NCBI GenBank assembly: GCA_017541025.1
Contig: JAFXZY010000077.1
Span: 1 to 64,000 of the forward strand
Source: Bacteroidaceae bacterium
GTDB lineage: Bacteria > Bacteroidota > Bacteroidia > Bacteroidales > Bacteroidaceae
Direction: 5' to 3'
DNA: 64,000 nucleotides
The notes under the pieces were generated by a model. The model did not search any database. It saw only the letters and a program-made list of their open reading frames with translations, and had not been told where the DNA came from. Position 1 is the first letter of the stretch, and each line of letters begins with the position of its first letter. The translations under genes were made by a program, and so were the position numbers. Shown here piece by piece: positions 24,827 through 33,456 of this stretch.

Positions 24827-26143
24827 CTAAAGGTCTGCCCCAATATCTCTACGGAAGTATTTGTCCTTGAATTGTATCTTCTGTGCCTCGGTGAAACTCT
24901 TCTGAAGAGCTTCAGCCTTGTTGGCCCCGTAACTGCTGACGGCAATCACACGACCGCCGTTTGTGACAACTTCCTTGTCCTTCATTGCAGTTCCTGCATG
25001 GAAGACTACGCTGCCCTCGACCTTGTCGATGCCGCTGATGGGATAGCCCTTCTGGTAACTTCCGGGATAGCCGCCGCTAACCAGCATTACGCAGACAGCA
25101 CTGCGCGTATCAAATTCGATGCTGCGCTGGGCCAATGTTCCTGTTGCAACGCCTTCAAAGAGGTCAACAATATCACTCTTCAAGCGTAGCATAACGGTTT
25201 CCGTTTCCGGATCACCCATACGGACATTGTATTCGATGACATATGGTTCGGGTTCACCTGTAGGCGTGTTTGTACGGTTAATCAGACCGAAGAAGATAAA
25301 GCCCTTATAGTCGATACCCTCAGCAGCCAAGCCTTCAACAGTAGGACGGATGATGCGGTCCTCGACCTTCTTCATCCACTCTGTAGTAGCAAAGGGAACG
25401 GGACTTACGCTGCCCATACCGCCAGTATTCAGACCGGTATCACCTTCTCCGATTCGTTTGTAGTCTTTTGCCTCGGGCAGAATCCTGTAGTCCTTACCGT
25501 CGGTCAGTACAAATACAGAGCATTCTATACCGCTCATGAATTCCTCGATTACCACACGGCTGCTGGCGCCTCCGAACATTCCGCCTAACATCTCCTCCAG
25601 CTCTTTCTCTGCTTCTTCCAGGGTGGGCAGAATCAGCACGCCCTTACCGGCGCAAAGTCCGTCGGCCTTCAGTACGTAAGGAGGCTGCAGGGTCTTCAGG
25701 AAAGCTTTTCCTTCGGCCAGCGTCTCGCCTGTGAAGGTCTGATAGGCTGCTGTAGGGATACCATGACGCTGCATGAAGCCTTTGGCAAAATCCTTGCTTC
25801 CCTCCAGTACGGCACCTGCTTTGCTGGGACCGATAACAGGAATTTTCTTCAGTTCGGGGTCGTTCTTGAAGTAGTCATAGATACCCTTCACCAATGGGTC
25901 CTCGGGACCTACCACAACCATCTGAATTCGGTTTCTCAGCACAAAGACCTTAATAGCATCGAAGTCGTCAGCCTTTATGTTTACGTTCTCACCAACTGTT
26001 GCTGTACCAGCATTTCCTGGAGCAATATACAGTTTCCCGCATTTCTCACTCTGAGCAATCTTCCAAGCTAAGGCGTGCTCACGGCCGCCACTTCCTAAAA
26101 GGAGAATCTGCCCCTCGAAGAGGGAATTATTTGTTTCTATCAT
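24827..26143 (-). CDS. purD: Phosphoribosylamine-glycine ligase (GAR synthetase)
   Basis: PurD joins glycine to phosphoribosylamine with ATP, the second step of purine synthesis. The 438-residue protein shows [19 protein letters not shown] at the N-terminus, the NAGT loop, the ATP-grasp [12 protein letters not shown] at about residue 177, and [12 protein letters not shown] with the metal-binding Glu/Asn. Length is close to normal. The text IRNRI in the N-domain and the C-terminal [10 protein letters not shown] are also typical. It sits 14 bases downstream of the DPP-IV gene, an unrelated function, in a long minus-strand run. Confidence 0.95.
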   Translation of the reverse strand: MIETNNSLFEGQILLLGSGGREHALAWKIAQSEKCGKLYIAPGNAGTATVGENVNIKADDFDAIKVFVLRNRIQMVVVGPEDPLVKGIYDYFKNDPELKKIPVIGPSKAGAVLEGSKDFAKGFMQRHGIPTAAYQTFTGETLAEGKAFLKTLQPPYVLKADGLCAGKGVLILPTLEEAEKELEEMLGGMFGGASSRVVIEEFMSGIECSVFVLTDGKDYRILPEAKDYKRIGEGDTGLNTGGMGSVSPVPFATTEWMKKVEDRIIRPTVEGLAAEGIDYKGFIFFGLINRTNTPTGEPEPYVIEYNVRMGDPETETVMLRLKSDIVDLFEGVATGTLAQRSIEFDTRSAVCVMLVSGGYPGSYQKGYPISGIDKVEGSVVFHAGTAMKDKEVVTNGGRVIAVSSYGANKAEALQKSFTEAQKIQFKDKYFRRDIGADL

Positions 26144-26157
26144 AATTACTTGTATTT

Positions 26158-28164
26158 TTACCGCTTCGCGGGCTTTAAGTAGTCTTCAAAATATTGTGTT
26201 ATACGTTCATGCAGATGCACACTCTTGTGCCCTGCCATATTATGTCCCTCACCGGGATAGACGAAGAAATCGGGCTGAGTACCCGCCTCGGCACAGGCAT
26301 TCAGGAACTGCAATGCATGCTGAGGTACCACCGTGGGGTCGTTCATGCCGATGATAATCTGCAGCTTGCCCTTCAGGTTTTTGGCCTTGTTGATAAGACT
26401 CGTCTGCTCGTAGCCCTCAGGATTCTGTTCTGGCGTGTCCATATAACGCTCACCGTACATCACCTCGTACCATTTCCAGTCGATAACAGGGCCGCCTGCC
26501 ACACCTACCTTAAATACATCGGGATAAGTGGTCATCAGCGATGTAGTCATAAAGCCGCCAAAGCTCCATCCGTGAACACCTATTCTGTCGGCATCCACAT
26601 AGGGAAGGCTCTTCAGATAGTTCACACCGCTCATCTGGTCGCGCATCTCCACCTTACCCAGATGACGGAAAGTAGCCTGCTCGAAGTCACGACCGCGGTC
26701 CTCGCTGCCTCTGTTATCCAGGATGAACAGGATATAGCCCTTCTGGGCCATGTAGGTTTCCCAACTGCGACTGGCCCAATGCCAGGAAGCATCTATACTG
26801 TGAGCATGAGGACCGCCATAGACGTAAACCACAGTAGGATATTTCTTGTTGGCATCGAAGTCGGCGGGCTTTACCATACGCCAGTACAGGTCGGTCACCC
26901 CGTCGTCAGCCTTGACGCTGCCCATCTCGAAGATAGGCTGGTACCATCCTTCCCAAGGGTTGGGAGCTGTCTGTAGCAAAGTGCTCTTGCTCGTCTTGGT
27001 ATTGGTGACAGCATAGGCACGGGGAACATCCGGCTCTTGCCAGGTATCCAGCACCCAAAGGCCGTCTTCCGACAGATTTGCCTGATGAACGCCCTTCCCG
27101 TTGTCCAGCAGCGTGCGCTTTTTTGTCTTCAGGGAAAGCGAATAGATGTTACGCTGTAATACGTTAGCCTCCTTGGTTATGATGATGGCGCTCTTTGTTG
27201 CCTGGCAGAATCCCGCAATGCTCTTTACCACCCAATTGCCGGAAGTCAGTTGTTCCTGCTTCAGGGTGTTTACGTCCATCAGATAAAGGTGTGTAAAACC
27301 GTCCTTCCAGCTCCAGAAAATAAACTTGTTGCTGTCCCAAGGCAAGAAGGTAATGGGATGCAAGGGTTCTACGTACTTATCGCTTGTTTCTGTGTAGAGT
27401 GTCTTAATCTTGTTGCCAGTAGCCACATCATAGGCATCCAATGTGCAATGGTTCTGGTCGCGATTCAGTTCATACAAATACAAGGTCTTGTCATCCGGTC
27501 CCCAAGCGATATTGGTGAAATAGCGGTCGGTAGGGTCGCCAACGTTCAGATAGATAGTCTTCTCTGTTTCCAAGTCGAAGATACCAATGGTTACCTGATG
27601 CGAAGTCATTCCTGCCATAGGATACTTGTCGGGCTCCAACTCCGCTTCACGCTTAAAGGTGTTCACCTGCGGATAGTCAGCCACCATGCTCTGGTCCATG
27701 CGGTAGAAAGCCAATTTCTTGCCGTTGTTGCTCCAGAAGGTTCCCTTATAGATACCGAACTCGTCGCGGTGAACGCTCTGTCCGTAGACAATCTCGCGTG
27801 AGCCGTCCTCCGACAGTTGCACATCGTGCCCGTCGGCATAACGGACCCACAGGTTATTGTCGCGAAGGAAAGCTGCAGCATTCGAAGCCTTGCACCACTC
27901 CAACAAGCCTCTCGGATTGGGTCGGTTGGGTTTTTCCGGCTCCTCATAGTCCGTTGTCTTACCTGTTGCGGGATCTACCTGAACGGTCTTTTCTCCGTCT
28001 TTCAGAATCAGTTTCCCCTCCTGCCAGCTATAGTTCCAGCGTTGGGGAACGGAAACCTTAAAATTCTTGCCGCCGAAGTTCAGTTCCTCCAGCGTAAACA
28101 GTTTCTGTGCCATTGCTTGTGTTGCCAAAATAAGCAAAGAAGCTAATATCAGTTTAGTCTTCAT
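26158..28164 (-). CDS. Dipeptidyl peptidase IV-type S9 serine peptidase
   Basis: This 668-residue secreted enzyme releases N-terminal dipeptides, usually X-Pro. After a signal peptide (to QAMA, about residue 19) comes a beta-propeller (DPPIV_N) with the substrate-anchoring region [11 protein letters not shown], then an alpha/beta-hydrolase domain from about residue 430. The catalytic Ser is in GWSFGGF (about 534), the Asp in GMNDPTV and the His in GEGHNMAG. The ATG at 28164 is chosen for the signal peptide; a longer frame to 28281 lies in the upstream gene. The first 11 bases overlap the end of the RNA methyltransferase gene. Confidence 0.92.
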   Translation of the reverse strand: MKTKLILASLLILATQAMAQKLFTLEELNFGGKNFKVSVPQRWNYSWQEGKLILKDGEKTVQVDPATGKTTDYEEPEKPNRPNPRGLLEWCKASNAAAFLRDNNLWVRYADGHDVQLSEDGSREIVYGQSVHRDEFGIYKGTFWSNNGKKLAFYRMDQSMVADYPQVNTFKREAELEPDKYPMAGMTSHQVTIGIFDLETEKTIYLNVGDPTDRYFTNIAWGPDDKTLYLYELNRDQNHCTLDAYDVATGNKIKTLYTETSDKYVEPLHPITFLPWDSNKFIFWSWKDGFTHLYLMDVNTLKQEQLTSGNWVVKSIAGFCQATKSAIIITKEANVLQRNIYSLSLKTKKRTLLDNGKGVHQANLSEDGLWVLDTWQEPDVPRAYAVTNTKTSKSTLLQTAPNPWEGWYQPIFEMGSVKADDGVTDLYWRMVKPADFDANKKYPTVVYVYGGPHAHSIDASWHWASRSWETYMAQKGYILFILDNRGSEDRGRDFEQATFRHLGKVEMRDQMSGVNYLKSLPYVDADRIGVHGWSFGGFMTTSLMTTYPDVFKVGVAGGPVIDWKWYEVMYGERYMDTPEQNPEGYEQTSLINKAKNLKGKLQIIIGMNDPTVVPQHALQFLNACAEAGTQPDFFVYPGEGHNMAGHKSVHLHERITQYFEDYLKPAKR

Positions 28165-29593
28165 CGTTATCAAAATATCTTTTGCCGAACTTCTTGTTGC
28201 CGCCCTTGTTACGATCGAAAGATTTCTTGGGACCGCGGTCAAAACTCTTCCCGCCTTCCTTGCGGAAGTCCTTGCGGTCACCCTTGCCTTTCTTAAAGTC
28301 GCGTCTGTCTTCCCAATCGTCTCTTTTGGGCTTGCGCATTCTCTCCTTGGGATTCTCCTCCAGTTTGTCCTTGAACTCGCGGTGCTGCTTGAAGCGTTTG
28401 TGGTCAGCCATCATGCGGCGTTCCTTGGCGGTCTTTATGTCGCCACCCTCAGCACGCATGTCGTTGAACTTGCCGCTGAATATCTGATACTTGCGCAACT
28501 CGCATTCCAGACTTCCGTTGTACAGCGGTGTGCGCAGCGAGGGTTTCAGGCCAATCTGGTCGAAACATTCTTCTCTGTAGCTCAGTATCCACGCCTCGTT
28601 GTCTATGAACTGATGCTTCAGTCTCTCGCCAATCATCTTGTAAAGCCCCAACAGGTCGGGAGCAGAGATACGTTCTCCATAGGGCGGATTCGTAATGATG
28701 ATGCTCTTCTCCTTCGGCTGGGTGAAGTTAGCGAAATCCTGCTGCTGAACGGTAATTTCCTTGCTCAGACCGGCAGCCTTCACGTTGGTAGTGGCAATGG
28801 CTACGGCAGGACGACTGATGTCATAGCCGTAGATATGATGCTCGAAGGGATGCTCCTGACTGTCATCCTCATAAACCTTATCGAAAAGCTCCTGGTCGAA
28901 GTCAGACCATTTCTCAAAGGCATATTCCTTTCTGTACACACCTGGTGCGATGCCTCTGGCTATCAGCGCAGCCTCAATGGCGATGGTACCGCTTCCGCAC
29001 ATAGGGTCGATAAGGTCGCACTGCCCATGCCAACCCGTCAGCATGATGATACCGGCTGCCAGCACCTCGTTCAGGGGAGCCTCTACACTCTCCTGACGAT
29101 AACCTCTGCGATGCAGGCTCTCGCCAGAACTGTCCAACGAAAGGGTGCAGTCGTATTCAGCCACGTGGATGTGCAACTGCAGGTCGGGGTTGTTGATACG
29201 GATGTTGGGTCGGTTGCCTGTCTTCTCGCGGAACTGGTCCACAATGGCATCTTTCACCTTGTAAGCCACAAACTTGCTGTGGCGGAACTCATTGCTGAAT
29301 ACCACACTGTCAACGGCAAACGTTGTCTCGTTGCTCAGGTATTCGGTCCAGTCAATCTCCTTGATGGCATCATACACCTCGTCGGCGCTGGTAGCGCGGA
29401 AGTGCTTGATGGGTTTCAGTATCTTTATGGCAGTCCGCAACTGGAAGTTGGCACGGTACATCATTTCCTTGTCGCCGGTAAAGCTTACCATACGTCTGCC
29501 TATCTGTATATTGTCGGCACCCAGGTCAGTAAGTTCCTTTGCCAACACCTCTTCAAGACCCTGAAAGGTCTTTGCAATCATTTCAAACTCCAT
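28154..29593 (-). CDS. THUMP-domain class I RNA methyltransferase (RlmL/Trm14-like)
   Basis: This 479-residue protein has an N-terminal THUMP-type RNA-binding region (AKTFQGLEEVLAKELTDLGA), then a Rossmann methyltransferase: LIDPMCGSGTIAIEAALIARG for SAM binding, and the catalytic ITNPPYGERI (NPPY motif of N-methyltransferases). Relatives methylate 23S rRNA or tRNA guanines at N2. It lacks the second methyltransferase half of E. coli RlmKL. The last 80 residues are a basic, repeated K/R/D/F/G tail (GDRKDFRKEGGKSFDRGPK, written in part), probably disordered and RNA-contacting. It is in the cysE-to-yqaA run and overlaps the DPP-IV gene by 11 bases. Confidence 0.9.
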   Translation of the reverse strand: MEFEMIAKTFQGLEEVLAKELTDLGADNIQIGRRMVSFTGDKEMMYRANFQLRTAIKILKPIKHFRATSADEVYDAIKEIDWTEYLSNETTFAVDSVVFSNEFRHSKFVAYKVKDAIVDQFREKTGNRPNIRINNPDLQLHIHVAEYDCTLSLDSSGESLHRRGYRQESVEAPLNEVLAAGIIMLTGWHGQCDLIDPMCGSGTIAIEAALIARGIAPGVYRKEYAFEKWSDFDQELFDKVYEDDSQEHPFEHHIYGYDISRPAVAIATTNVKAAGLSKEITVQQQDFANFTQPKEKSIIITNPPYGERISAPDLLGLYKMIGERLKHQFIDNEAWILSYREECFDQIGLKPSLRTPLYNGSLECELRKYQIFSGKFNDMRAEGGDIKTAKERRMMADHKRFKQHREFKDKLEENPKERMRKPKRDDWEDRRDFKKGKGDRKDFRKEGGKSFDRGPKKSFDRNKGGNKKFGKRYFDNDED

Positions 29594-29611
29594 GAAATTA
29601 TTTTATTGTTT

Positions 29612-29653
29612 TAACTCTAAACTATCAACTCTCAACTCTCAACTCTCAACTTT
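29612..29653. repeat. Heptamer array, unit CAACTCT
   Basis: Degenerate first units (TTAACTC, TAAACTAT) followed by three perfect CAACTCT and one CAACTTT. It fills most of the 66-base gap between cysE and the RNA methyltransferase gene. Confidence 0.9.
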
Positions 29654-29659
29654 AAATAA

Positions 29660-30598
29660 TCACAGTCCTCCCCAATCCTCGGGTCTTACCACGTGACTCT
29701 TACGCTTCTTGGCCTGAACCAGTTGTTCGCCCGGCTGCGTGCTTTCCGTAACCCACAGGTTACCGCCGACAACCGTACCCTTGGCCAAAGTAATACGTCC
29801 CAGAATGGTAGCGTTACTATATACGATAACATCGTCCTCCAGGATCGGGTGACGGGGAACACCCTTTATGGGATTACCCTTCTCGTCCAATGGGAAGCTC
29901 TTGGCACCCAGTGTTACACCCTGATAAAGCTTCACGTTATTGCCGATGATACAAGTGGCACCAATCACCACACCCGTTCCATGGTCGATGGTAAAGTGCG
30001 AGCCGATGGTCGCAGCCGGATGAATATCTATTCCCGTCTCGCTATGCGCCATCTCAGTAATGATTCTGGGGATGAGGGGCACACCCAAGACGAGCAGTTC
30101 GTGAGCAATACGATAGTTGGTGATAGCCTTGATAACAGGATAGCAACTGATAATCTCGCCGTACGATTCGGCTGCGGGGTCACCGTTGTAAGCCGCCTCC
30201 ACATCGGTAGCCAGGATGCTTCTGAGCTGAGGAAGCTTGGCCATGAAGGCCGCTGCCAGTTCCTGGGCTTTAGCCGCCAGACAGGAACGTTCTCCGTTGC
30301 ATCCGTCATCCTCCTTACAGAAACAAAGTCCTGCCTGAATCTGTTGCCACAGCAAAGTGTACAAACGCTCCACATTCACACCCATGTGATAGTTCAGCGT
30401 CTGGCTACTCAGCGTAGAGTTTCCGTAAAAACCAGGGAAAATGATGGCGCGGCACAAATCAACGATTTCCGATAAAACGGCTCCTGAAGGTAAGGGCTCA
30501 CCATCGTTGTGCTTATGGAACAAACCACGTAACGAGTTGCTTTCTGACAACTCGGCCACAGTCTGTTCCATCAAGTGATTCAGTGTTGTAGCACTCAT
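29660..30598 (-). CDS. cysE: Serine O-acetyltransferase (EpsC/CysE type)
   Basis: This enzyme acetylates L-serine with acetyl-CoA, the committed step of cysteine synthesis. The 312-residue protein has a helical N-terminal region and a C-terminal left-handed beta-helix with hexapeptide repeats (TGIDIHPAATIGSHFTIDHG, with the catalytic His/Asp pair in DIHP and IDHGTGVV). The line GVTLGAKSF and the late EDDVIVYSNATILG complete the acyltransferase pattern. The ATG at 30598 is preferred because the promoter lies at 30629-30659, inside the longer frame. Confidence 0.92.
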   Translation of the reverse strand: MSATTLNHLMEQTVAELSESNSLRGLFHKHNDGEPLPSGAVLSEIVDLCRAIIFPGFYGNSTLSSQTLNYHMGVNVERLYTLLWQQIQAGLCFCKEDDGCNGERSCLAAKAQELAAAFMAKLPQLRSILATDVEAAYNGDPAAESYGEIISCYPVIKAITNYRIAHELLVLGVPLIPRIITEMAHSETGIDIHPAATIGSHFTIDHGTGVVIGATCIIGNNVKLYQGVTLGAKSFPLDEKGNPIKGVPRHPILEDDVIVYSNATILGRITLAKGTVVGGNLWVTESTQPGEQLVQAKKRKSHVVRPEDWGGL

Positions 30599-30628
30599 AA
30601 AAATATATAATGTATCAATAAGTGGGGG

Positions 30629-30659
30629 CAAAATTACGAAAAATCGAGAGCAGAACAAA
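30629..30659 (-). promoter_or_regulatory. Promoter of cysE and the minus-strand run
   Basis: Minus strand TTTG (30656-30659), 19 bases, TAATTTTG (30629-30636); a full match to the Bacteroidetes consensus, about 31 bases before the cysE ATG. Confidence 0.82.
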
Positions 30660-30697
30660 AGAATTCTTCTTTTTTTATGCCGAGATGAAGTAATTTC

Positions 30698-30788
30698 GAG
30701 GCGATAGCCTCAAAGATAGTGCAAACCGAGAGAAAAACCAAATTTTATTTGAGTTTTTCCGAGTTGCAGCCTATCTTCGAGGCTGCAA
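30698..30788. repeat. Nested inverted repeats
   Basis: GCCTCAAAGATAG (30707-30719) pairs with CTATCTTCGAGGC (30771-30783) with one mismatch. Inside or beside it are GAGGC-GATA-GCCTC (30698-30711) and TTGCAGCC/GGCTGCAA (30764-30771 with 30781-30788). The arms are mutually exclusive, so alternative folds are possible. Confidence 0.75.
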
Positions 30789-31264
30789 AGCAGGCTCAAG
30801 TTACGAATAAGCGAGCAGAAGCCAAACAAAAAAACCATTTTATTTAAGTAAATATTTTTCCCATTGCCTCTCTTTCCCTCATTCACATGCCATGTTAGAA
30901 AAAACTTGCCGTCGCACGTAGAAATTTTTGCCGCCACACGTGGCAGTAAATTTTTCTTGGTTAACAAGGAATCCAAAGGATGTTTTCGCTCTTTTGGAAT
31001 GTCAAATATTTTCAATACACAATTAATCTTTACATATTAAAGCACCTTCATTTAGTCCAAACAACCACTATTATAGAGAAATGCATGTTGTTATTAATAG
31101 AAAATTTTGTGGCCCTTAAGGGTTACAAATATTCCTCTTAACCTATTAAACAGGGGCATTTAGGAAATATATTTACATATTTCATGTTTCAGAGCAGAGA
31201 AATTTACAAAAACCTTCAAATTACAAAAATCACGTCTAAGGCCGACAACCATCTTCCTTGAACA

Positions 31265-31430
31265 GACGGGAGGTTGAATGATGGAATCTCCCGTCAACCT
31301 CCCGTTTTTTGCCATTTTTTTCTTTATTTCTTCATTTAGGCAAAATAAAACATCTTTACATTCGTCAAGATTATGCTATAAGGTTGACGGGAGATTGACG
31401 GGAGGTTAAAACCATCCAACCTCCCGTCCA
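31265..31430. repeat. Cluster of GACGGGAGGTT units, direct and inverted
   Basis: Units of about 11 bases occur forward at 31265-31277 and twice at 31384-31407, and inverted at 31284-31305 (two in tandem) and 31418-31428. The outer pairs form perfect stems: 12 bp (31266-31277 with 31294-31305, followed by T6) and 11 bp (31397-31407 with 31418-31428). The first could work as a terminator. Confidence 0.82.
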
Positions 31431-31527
31431 ATAATCCCGATAACCATCGAGCTTCAGAGATGTTTTTTGTAATATGGGAGGTTAATATGCTTATGACATA
31501 TAGCTGATAGTAAACTTCATTCATTAA

Positions 31528-32069
31528 TCCCTACAACTGGTACTGCGGGCTGTTTATAGTATTATAGCTGCCCATCGAGAAAGGGTGGTTCGTGTAGTGA
31601 ATAACGAATCAATGGCAATGGTATGGAAAGTGGGTGGATATGTTTCTAACAAGCTGAAATCGTCCGCTTGGGGTGATGGCGTGGTGAGGCAATTGGCTGA
31701 GTACATCCATACCCAAGATCCTGCTGTTCGAGGATGGTGTTATCGAACTATCTACAAGATGGTCCAACTATATGATACATATTCTATAACATCCTTCGCT
31801 TCTTTACTGGCAGAAACGGATATGAAAGCCTATAAACATGTTGTGCCATTCGAAACGGCACAAATGGATGATTCTGTAATTGTGCCATTCGAAATGGCAC
31901 AAATTCCAAATGTACTGTTTTGTACAGGATGGACGAACCACCAGATCGTTCTAAACAGGTGTAAGACAGATGCAGAACGTTTGTTTTATATACTATATGC
32001 TGGAAGGGAACGATTGGAGAATAAAGAACTGGTTCGTGCCATTAAGACGGATGCTATGAGTTCTCTGCT
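31528..32069 (+). pseudogene. Broken DUF1016/YhcG-type nuclease gene, N-terminal domain only
   Basis: The frame runs from after a stop at 31525; the first usual start codon is the GTG at 31585. It encodes the DUF1016 N-terminal domain of the YhcG family (VVRVVNNESMAMVWKVGGY, WCYRTIYKMVQLYDTY, WTNHQIVLNRCKTDAERLFY, ENKELVRAIKTDAMSSLL). Family members normally continue into a PD-(D/E)xK nuclease domain; here homology ends near 32069 and the frame runs on to 32217 through the antisense of another broken gene. It also lacks the expected Met-starting N-terminus. The island location and double truncation indicate decay. A second array-like text inside (VVPFETAQMDD, VIVPFEMAQI) is a short internal repeat. 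Confidence 0.72.
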
Positions 32070-32274
32070 TAGTGCTGCGAGCAGCCTGTACCATCTGGTC
32101 AACGGTGCGATCACCATAACGAGGCAGGAAGCGCTGACAGAACACTTGCGTCAGTTGGTAAAGCACATCACTGCGCTGATAGAATCTCAGCTCCGTGTAA
32201 ACCACCGCTTTACGTAGAACGCTAGCGGTACCATCCTGGTAATGTTTTATAGTGGGGCGTTTGTTAGTGTCCAT
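32070..32274 (-). pseudogene. Broken four-helix-bundle suffix protein gene, N-terminal part
   Basis: The minus-strand frame starts at ATG 32274 and gives 69 residues that look like the N-terminus of the four helix bundle suffix domain family (LRFYQRSDVLYQLTQVFCQRF, then GDRTVDQMVQAARSTKQ). In that family the text normally continues with a NIVEGS-like block; here it changes abruptly at the junction with the DUF1016 remnant. The two fragments point toward each other. The upstream leader has its own -7 box and a 9-mer array. Confidence 0.65.
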
Positions 32275-32298
32275 TGTTGTTGCTGTTTATATGGTTAA

Positions 32299-32346
32299 TC
32301 CGGTATTTCCGGAATATCCGGAGTACTCCGGATTATCCGGAATTTC
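32299..32346. repeat. Nine-base tandem array, unit TCCGGAATA
   Basis: Five units (TCCGGTATT, TCCGGAATA, TCCGGAGTA, CTCCGGATTA, TCCGGAATT). It lies between the -7 box at 32350-32357 and the broken four-helix-bundle gene, so it would be in the 5' leader. Each unit carries the small palindrome TCCGGA. Confidence 0.88.
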
Positions 32347-32349
32347 ATG

Positions 32350-32357
32350 CAAAGGTA
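32350..32357 (-). promoter_or_regulatory. -7 box TACCTTTG for the broken four-helix-bundle gene
   Basis: Minus strand TACCTTTG, followed by the 9-mer array and the ATG at 32274. The -33 element is weak (TTG 16 bases away). Confidence 0.5.
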
Positions 32358-32455
32358 CAAAATTATTTACTTACAATAATCTTATATCCTATTAAAAATA
32401 AACTGTGAATTGTGAATACTGTGAAAAGAAATGGGAGTCGCAAGAATGCGTCTTG

Positions 32456-33157
32456 TCACTTCTTGAAGATTTTTACAAGTTTGTTTCCTATTTTATCAAT
32501 AAACGAATTACGGGTGGTAGTATCAGGGGAGCACTTTTCTGTCGATTCTTTGCGCTTCTTACACCATTCCAGAATAGCATCGTAGCCATCTCCATTTGGG
32601 AATCTCATATAACATTTATGGTCTTTGTTTTTTGCCTCCATAATAATAGCTATTGCTTCTTCTTCGCGATTATTATGGAGTAAAGCCATGATATAATCTA
32701 ATCTGTCGTTATTAAAGGCTATGACTTTGCTTTCGTCGGGAAAGAATGTGTTGGCATCTGGATTCTCCTTGAGGAATTGAAGAATGTCAGATGCGGCTTT
32801 TCTGAAAATCCTATCCCAGATTTCCTCTAAGTCCTCTGCGGTATAACTATTTGTATCATTTACTAAGGCATCATATGTGGCAATCTTCTGAGCGCTAATG
32901 GCAGCAGCTCCATTACCTCTCAGGCTCATGGGCGGTTTCTTTTCATTCCTAAATATGCCTGTTATCTCCCACCACAGGTCATCAAAATAAAGCGGTTTTA
33001 CTTCTAACCACGCATCTTTGGGCTCACAATGAAGCAAAATGAAAATATAGCCTTCTTCTACTTTCCAGTCAAGATAAGAACTCTGACGCCATCCATATTT
33101 CTTGGCAACATTCCTACGCGCAGCATCGTCTAATTTCTGAAAATCTTTATTTGCCAT
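32456..33157 (-). CDS. Hypothetical protein, 233 residues
   Basis: I do not recognise a family. The N-terminus (ARRNVAKKYGWRQSSYLDWKVEE, given in part, then YIFILLHCEPKDAWLEVKPLYFDDLWWEI) has the look of small DUF4304-like proteins, often immunity or defence accessories, but this is weak. The rest is mixed helix with an acidic middle and a basic end (KKRKESTEKC, KLVKIFKK). There is no signal peptide or membrane segment. A perfect promoter at 33195-33225 belongs to a repeated element that also sits upstream of hicB. Codon use looks ordinary. Confidence 0.6.
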   Translation of the reverse strand: MANKDFQKLDDAARRNVAKKYGWRQSSYLDWKVEEGYIFILLHCEPKDAWLEVKPLYFDDLWWEITGIFRNEKKPPMSLRGNGAAAISAQKIATYDALVNDTNSYTAEDLEEIWDRIFRKAASDILQFLKENPDANTFFPDESKVIAFNNDRLDYIMALLHNNREEEAIAIIMEAKNKDHKCYMRFPNGDGYDAILEWCKKRKESTEKCSPDTTTRNSFIDKIGNKLVKIFKK

Positions 33158-33194
33158 GATTTCATACGTATATCATTTAAGTCTGTCCATACCG

Positions 33195-33225
33195 CAAAGG
33201 TACTAGTTTTGGTTTTAGGCGCAAA
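33195..33225 (-). promoter_or_regulatory. Promoter of the 233-residue protein gene
   Basis: Minus strand TTTG (33222-33225), 19 bases, TACCTTTG (33195-33202). The same boxes and spacing occur in the second element copy upstream of hicB. Confidence 0.82.
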
Positions 33226-33250
33226 ATAATTTGGGTTATTTCTTCAAAAA

Positions 33251-33282
33251 AAGCCCCCGCAAGATTTCTCCTGCTGGGGGCT
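33251..33282. terminator. Conserved hairpin with AAGATTTCTCC loop (copy 1)
   Basis: AGCCCCC and GGGGGCT arms around GCAAGATTTCTCCTGCT. The same loop occurs at 34690-34718, 38995-39022 and 40379-40407. Whether it ends transcription or has another role is open; here it sits upstream of a promoter. Confidence 0.7.
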
Positions 33283-33356
33283 ATCTTATTGTTAGCAAAC
33301 CACCTTAATGGGACGTGGGACGGTGGGACACTGGGATGTTTTACGGAATCATATCG

Positions 33357-33419
33357 AAAAATGTTGCGCGCAAACAACACTTTTTATGTAAAAATGTTGC
33401 GCGTAATCAACACTTTTAT
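33357..33419. promoter_or_regulatory. Doubled operator-like element before the ATPase gene
   Basis: Two direct copies about 30 bases long and 33 bases apart (33357-33387 and 33390-33419) read AAAAATGTTGCGCG, then CAACACTTTT. Each holds an inverted repeat TGTTG-N8-CAACA (or N7), and the second covers the -33 element. This is a plausible regulator binding site. Confidence 0.75.
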
Positions 33420-33427
33420 TATTTTTG
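33397..33427 (+). promoter_or_regulatory. Promoter of the AAA ATPase gene
   Basis: TTG (33397-33399), 20 bases, TATTTTTG (33420-33427), 30 bases before the ATG. Confidence 0.75.
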
Positions 33428-33456
33428 CCGCAGAAATATAGCTAAAACCATTCAAT

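Larger units (their letters stand above)
30660..31527. other. Long gene-free stretch with hairpins and an 11-mer repeat cluster
   Basis: No convincing gene is seen. It holds nested inverted repeats at 30698-30788, a near-palindrome around CCACACGTGG (about 30931-30944), an AT-rich middle, and the GACGGGAGGTT cluster at 31265-31430. The blocks around 30925-30958 and 31113-31128 resemble sequence at 34855-34895 (AAATTTACTGCCAC and TGTGGCCCTTAA-like), suggesting related elements on both sides of the island's first part. Confidence 0.6.
33187..33340 (-). repeat. About 150-bp intergenic element, inverted copy of 40323-40475
   Basis: Read on the minus strand: a CGTCCCA-type array, ATTAAGGTGGTTTGCTAACA, a hairpin with loop AGGAGAAATCTTGC, then TTTGAAGAAATAACCCAAAT followed by TATTTTGC, and the promoter ending in TACCTTTGCGGTA. 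The order and most bases are shared with 40323-40475 in the opposite orientation. Confidence 0.88.
33158..33456. other. Divergent intergenic region: repeat element plus ATPase promoter
   Basis: It contains, in order, the minus-strand promoter, the conserved hairpin, the TTAAGGTGG-type core with a CGTCCCA-type array (together 33187-33340), and the doubled TGTTG/CAACA element and promoter of the ATPase gene. Confidence 0.75.

Noticed and set aside
26158..28281. Longer DPP-IV frame starting at 28281
   Set aside because: The extra 39 codons overlap the basic tail of the upstream gene; a standard signal peptide starts at 28164.
28067..29614. A 515-codon open frame antisense to the THUMP methyltransferase gene
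   Set aside because: It lies wholly opposite a well-supported gene, its product is a Leu/Val-rich mirror of a Lys/Glu-rich protein, and it has no family motif.
30710..31015. A 101-codon minus-strand frame in the long intergenic region
   Set aside because: It starts with TTG, has no leader or promoter and runs through the nested hairpins.
31265..31430. Possible CRISPR array
   Set aside because: Units are only 11 bases, in both orientations and without regular spacers; no cas gene is nearby. The 9-mer array at 32299 fails for the same reasons.
31336..31524. A 62-codon minus-strand frame
   Set aside because: Half of it is translation of the GACGGGAGGTT cluster; no independent support.
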